Assembly (NCBI GenBank): GCA_023259575.1
Contig: JALRHN010000087.1
Span: 1 to 8,920 of the forward strand
Direction: 5' to 3'
Source of the DNA: Candidatus Kapaibacterium sp.
GTDB taxonomy: Bacteria; Bacteroidota; Ignavibacteria; Kapaibacteriales; UBA961
DNA: 8,920 bases
Below, one piece after another: positions 6,757-8,920 of the stretch. Within the stretch, counting starts at the first letter, position 1; each line of letters starts with the position of its first letter. The notes beneath the pieces are model-generated. The model was not told the DNA's origin, did no database searches, and saw only the letters and a list, made by a program, of their open reading frames with translations. The position numbers were made by a program, and so were the translations under genes.

Positions 6757-8106
6757 ATGTCTGCTGAAACACATTCTCATACAGGTTCCTCAGGAACTCA
6801 ATTACCTTCTAAAAAAGAGCAAGGTTCATTTAGCGAAGAAATAGGTAAATATTGCGTTCGTGATATTAATCAAGCCGAAGAAGGTAGAAAATTAATTGAT
6901 TGGGCAGAAGCTAATATGCCCGTTATGATGCATTTACGCGAAAAGTACAGTAAAACAAAGCCTTTTGCAGGTTATCGTTTAGCTGGTTGCTTGCATGTAA
7001 CTAAAGAAACTGCTGTATTGGTAGAAACCTTTAAAGCAGCAGGTGCAGAAGTTTTCTGGTCTGGTTGTAACCCTTTGTCTACAAATGATCCAGTTGCTGC
7101 TGCTTTGGCTGCAAATGATATATCAATTTATGCATGGCATGGCAATCACGAAGATTTCTATTGGTGTATTGATAGAACTATTGATAATCGACCACATTTA
7201 ACCTTAGATGATGGTTGTGATTTAATCAATACAGTACATGAACATCATATTGATTATGCTAAAAATGATGTAATTGGTGGTACTGAAGAAACCACTACTG
7301 GAGTTCATCGTTTACGAGCTCGTTCTGCCGATGGAAAGTTATTCTATCCTGTTTTTGCTGTGAATGATGCAGAAACAAAATGGGATTTTGACAATGTTTA
7401 TGGAACAGGACAATCCACTTTAGATGGAATTCTTCGCGCTACTAGTGTTATGCTTGCTGGAAAGAATTTTGTTGTTGCTGGACATGGCCACTGCGGTTCT
7501 GGTGTGGCAAAAAGAGCTGCCGGAATGGGATCTAATGTTATTATAACAGAAGTAAAAGCAACAGCAGCAATTAAAGGTATTCTAGAAGGTTATGAAGTTC
7601 GTTCTATGGACGAAGCAGCGAAAATCGGAGATATTTTCTGTACTGCTACTGGTATGAAAGATATTATCCGTAAGCATCATTTTGAATCTATGAAAGATGG
7701 AGCAATTGTATGTAATACCGGACATTATGATTGTGAAATCAATATAAAAGAATTAGAAGAAATCTCTGTTAAAAACCGCACAATACGTCAAAATTGTCAA
7801 GAATATACTCTTGCTGATGGACGTCGTATTTTTGTTTTAGCAGAAGGCCGTTTAGTTAATTTAGCAGCTGCCGAAGGACATCCATCAGAAGTTATGGACA
7901 TGTCTTTTGCAAATCAGTTCTTATGCCATGTTAAATTAGTTGAAAGTCATCGTGCAGGACAAAAACTTCCTGTAGAAGTTATTGATATTCCTGTTTCACA
8001 AGATGAGTTTATAGCTGAATTAAAACTTAGCACTATGGGCTTAACGATAGATAAACTAACTAATGAACAAATAGAATATGCAAGCAATTATCAAGAAGGC
8101 ACCTAA
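6757..8106 (+). CDS. ahcY: Adenosylhomocysteinase (S-adenosylhomocysteine hydrolase), archaeal-like subtype
   Basis: AhcY hydrolyses the methyltransferase by-product S-adenosylhomocysteine to adenosine and homocysteine using tightly bound NAD. Substrate-site residues by comparison with human SAHH are His80/Thr82/Glu84 in HVTKE, the LDDGCDL motif (150-156), GGTEETTTGV (174-183) and Lys208/Asp212/Asn213 in TKWDFDN. The NAD fold has AGHGHCGSGVA (241-251) and Glu265; NTGHYD (320-325) supplies His323. The GTGQSTLDGI segment (216-225) and the C-terminus ending in YQEGT, without the Lys/Tyr tail of the human/E. coli-neighbour type, place it with archaeal/Thermotoga-like enzymes. Some of those act on S-inosylhomocysteine, a less likely alternative here. 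Oddities are a roughly 28-residue polar N-terminal extension, with no later usable start codon, and an unusual AWHGNHEDFY segment (126-135) where relatives have a GET-type motif. It lies 45 bases after metK and ends before a strong terminator. Confidence 0.95.
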   Translation: MSAETHSHTGSSGTQLPSKKEQGSFSEEIGKYCVRDINQAEEGRKLIDWAEANMPVMMHLREKYSKTKPFAGYRLAGCLHVTKETAVLVETFKAAGAEVFWSGCNPLSTNDPVAAALAANDISIYAWHGNHEDFYWCIDRTIDNRPHLTLDDGCDLINTVHEHHIDYAKNDVIGGTEETTTGVHRLRARSADGKLFYPVFAVNDAETKWDFDNVYGTGQSTLDGILRATSVMLAGKNFVVAGHGHCGSGVAKRAAGMGSNVIITEVKATAAIKGILEGYEVRSMDEAAKIGDIFCTATGMKDIIRKHHFESMKDGAIVCNTGHYDCEINIKELEEISVKNRTIRQNCQEYTLADGRRIFVLAEGRLVNLAAAEGHPSEVMDMSFANQFLCHVKLVESHRAGQKLPVEVIDIPVSQDEFIAELKLSTMGLTIDKLTNEQIEYASNYQEGT

Positions 8107-8131
8107 TTGCTTTCGATAATATAATACTATG

Positions 8132-8164
8132 AAGCCTCTAGATTAATCTTTAGAGGCTTTTTTT
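8132..8164 (+). terminator. Intrinsic terminator after ahcY
   Basis: AAGCCTCTA (8132-8140) pairs perfectly with TAGAGGCTT (8151-8159) around a 10-base loop, whose GATTAATC could add an inner pair or two. The right arm merges into a run of seven T (8158-8164). It starts 26 bases after the ahcY stop and would end the five-gene transcript. On the opposite strand no U-run follows the hairpin, so it should work mainly for plus-strand transcription, although it also overlaps the end of mnmH. Confidence 0.9.
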
Positions 8165-8920
8165 ATCAATTGATGTTTTTCTGCATAATCGATAATTATT
8201 TTAGCATTTTCTTCATGGTCAATCGTGGATAAAGAAATTCTATGAATTAAGGACTGATCTCTTCTTAACATTCCAAATGTATATGTATTATCATAATATT
8301 CTAATGCATAAGAAAAACAAGTAGCTAAGTCACCTTCAGTTAAGCTTTGCTCAGCTTTGCTAAATACTAATCCACCCAATCTTTTTTTAATTCTTGACAA
8401 TGAATGTTGTAATATAGAAATGTCTGTTTCCCTATATTGATCAACAAGGAATTGTACTCTTATTGATTTGGGAATATCGATAAATAAAACAGGGGACTTC
8501 TGAATCTGTGTATATAGAGCCAATGGCAATATATTTGTTCCAATTTTTCTACTTTCATCTTCAATCCAAATTGAACTGCTAATTGAATCAGGAATTGATG
8601 CTGATAATCGATTTTCAAAATCCTCTTGAGAAGTCTGAGGTTTACAACCTATCGAACCAAATGCCGAACCTCTATGATGAGCAATATCTTCTATATCAAT
8701 GATTTGTTCACCAATATTGCTTAAAGAATGTAATATATTCGTTTTACCAGAACCTGTATAACCACCAATTATAATCAACGGTAATGTGTTTGCTAATCTT
8801 TCAAGGGTATAGTTTCTATATGCTTTATAACCACCTTCTAAGACTACTGCATTAAATCCATAAAAATTTGCTAGCCATGCCATTGCTTTGCTTCTCATTC
8901 CACCGCGCCAGCAATGGAAT
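8143..8920 (-). CDS. mnmH: tRNA 2-selenouridine synthase MnmH/SelU, 5' end outside the window
   Basis: MnmH replaces the sulfur of 2-thiouridine at the tRNA wobble position with selenium from selenophosphate, via a geranylated intermediate. The ATG at 8898 is not the true start: the frame continues to the right edge and reads FHCWRGGMRSKAMAW, the end of the rhodanese domain with its catalytic cysteine (codon 8913-8911) and the RGGMRS signature. Counting from that internal Met, a P-loop NTPase domain follows with Walker A GYTGSGKT (46-53). Then come the family-specific IDIEDIAHHRGSAFGSIG (67-84) and WIEDESRKIG (111-120). The rest of the rhodanese domain and the start codon lie beyond 8920. Activity implies a selenophosphate synthetase (SelD) elsewhere in the genome. 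The last codons (Lys-Lys-Ala-Ser-Lys-Asp) are formed by the ahcY terminator's T-run and right arm. It converges on ahcY, 36 bases away. Confidence 0.94.
   Translation of the reverse strand, partial: FHCWRGGMRSKAMAWLANFYGFNAVVLEGGYKAYRNYTLERLANTLPLIIIGGYTGSGKTNILHSLSNIGEQIIDIEDIAHHRGSAFGSIGCKPQTSQEDFENRLSASIPDSISSSIWIEDESRKIGTNILPLALYTQIQKSPVLFIDIPKSIRVQFLVDQYRETDISILQHSLSRIKKRLGGLVFSKAEQSLTEGDLATCFSYALEYYDNTYTFGMLRRDQSLIHRISLSTIDHEENAKIIIDYAEKHQLIKKASKD

Noticed and set aside
8143..8898. ATG at 8898 as the true mnmH start
   Set aside because: The frame continues to the window edge and encodes the rhodanese CWRGG motif, so the gene is truncated by the window rather than starting there.

Overview
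The window is ordinary, strongly AT-rich chromosomal DNA from a bacterium, most likely a member of Bacteroidota or a related lineage (Ignavibacteria/Kapabacteria type). This rests on several indirect signs. None of the start codons has a convincing Shine-Dalgarno sequence; they follow A/T-rich leaders. One upstream region matches the Bacteroidota -7 promoter element TAnnTTTG exactly. Two exported proteins sit among the housekeeping genes, one of them a fibronectin-type-III lipoprotein. Species cannot be named from the sequence.

Layout. Positions 1-131 hold the first 43 codons of a minus-strand secreted protein cut by the left edge. A 201-base divergent intergenic region with an 11-bp inverted repeat separates it from rsmB (333-1718, +), which encodes a 16S rRNA cytosine-5 methyltransferase. 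rsmB converges on, and overlaps by 4 bases, a lipoprotein gene with one fibronectin III domain (1715-2602, -). A second divergent intergenic region (2603-2820) carries a possible promoter and two 17-bp dyads. It leads into five co-directional genes: leucine dehydrogenase (2821-3906), nusB (3945-4514), a sugar-phosphate nucleotidyltransferase (4559-5536), metK (5575-6711) and ahcY (6757-8106). Their gaps are uniform, 38-45 bases, with no internal terminator visible, and a clear intrinsic terminator follows ahcY (8132-8164). Facing them is the 3' part of mnmH/selU (8143 to beyond 8920, -), encoding tRNA 2-selenouridine synthase. Its stop codon lies inside the terminator hairpin.

How the genes fit together. 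MetK makes S-adenosylmethionine and AhcY removes the S-adenosylhomocysteine left by methyl transfer, so the pair forms two steps of the methyl cycle; RsmB is a consumer of that SAM. NusB and RsmB share a NusB-like RNA-binding fold and act in rRNA transcription and rRNA modification, and MnmH modifies tRNA wobble bases. Leucine dehydrogenase and the nucleotidyltransferase have no obvious metabolic link to these and probably share only the transcript.

I see no mobile element, CRISPR array, tRNA, rRNA or defence-like cassette. The least ordinary items are the sequence changes and N-terminal extension of the archaeal-type AhcY, the uncharacterised lipoprotein, and the dyad symmetries in the two divergent intergenic regions.
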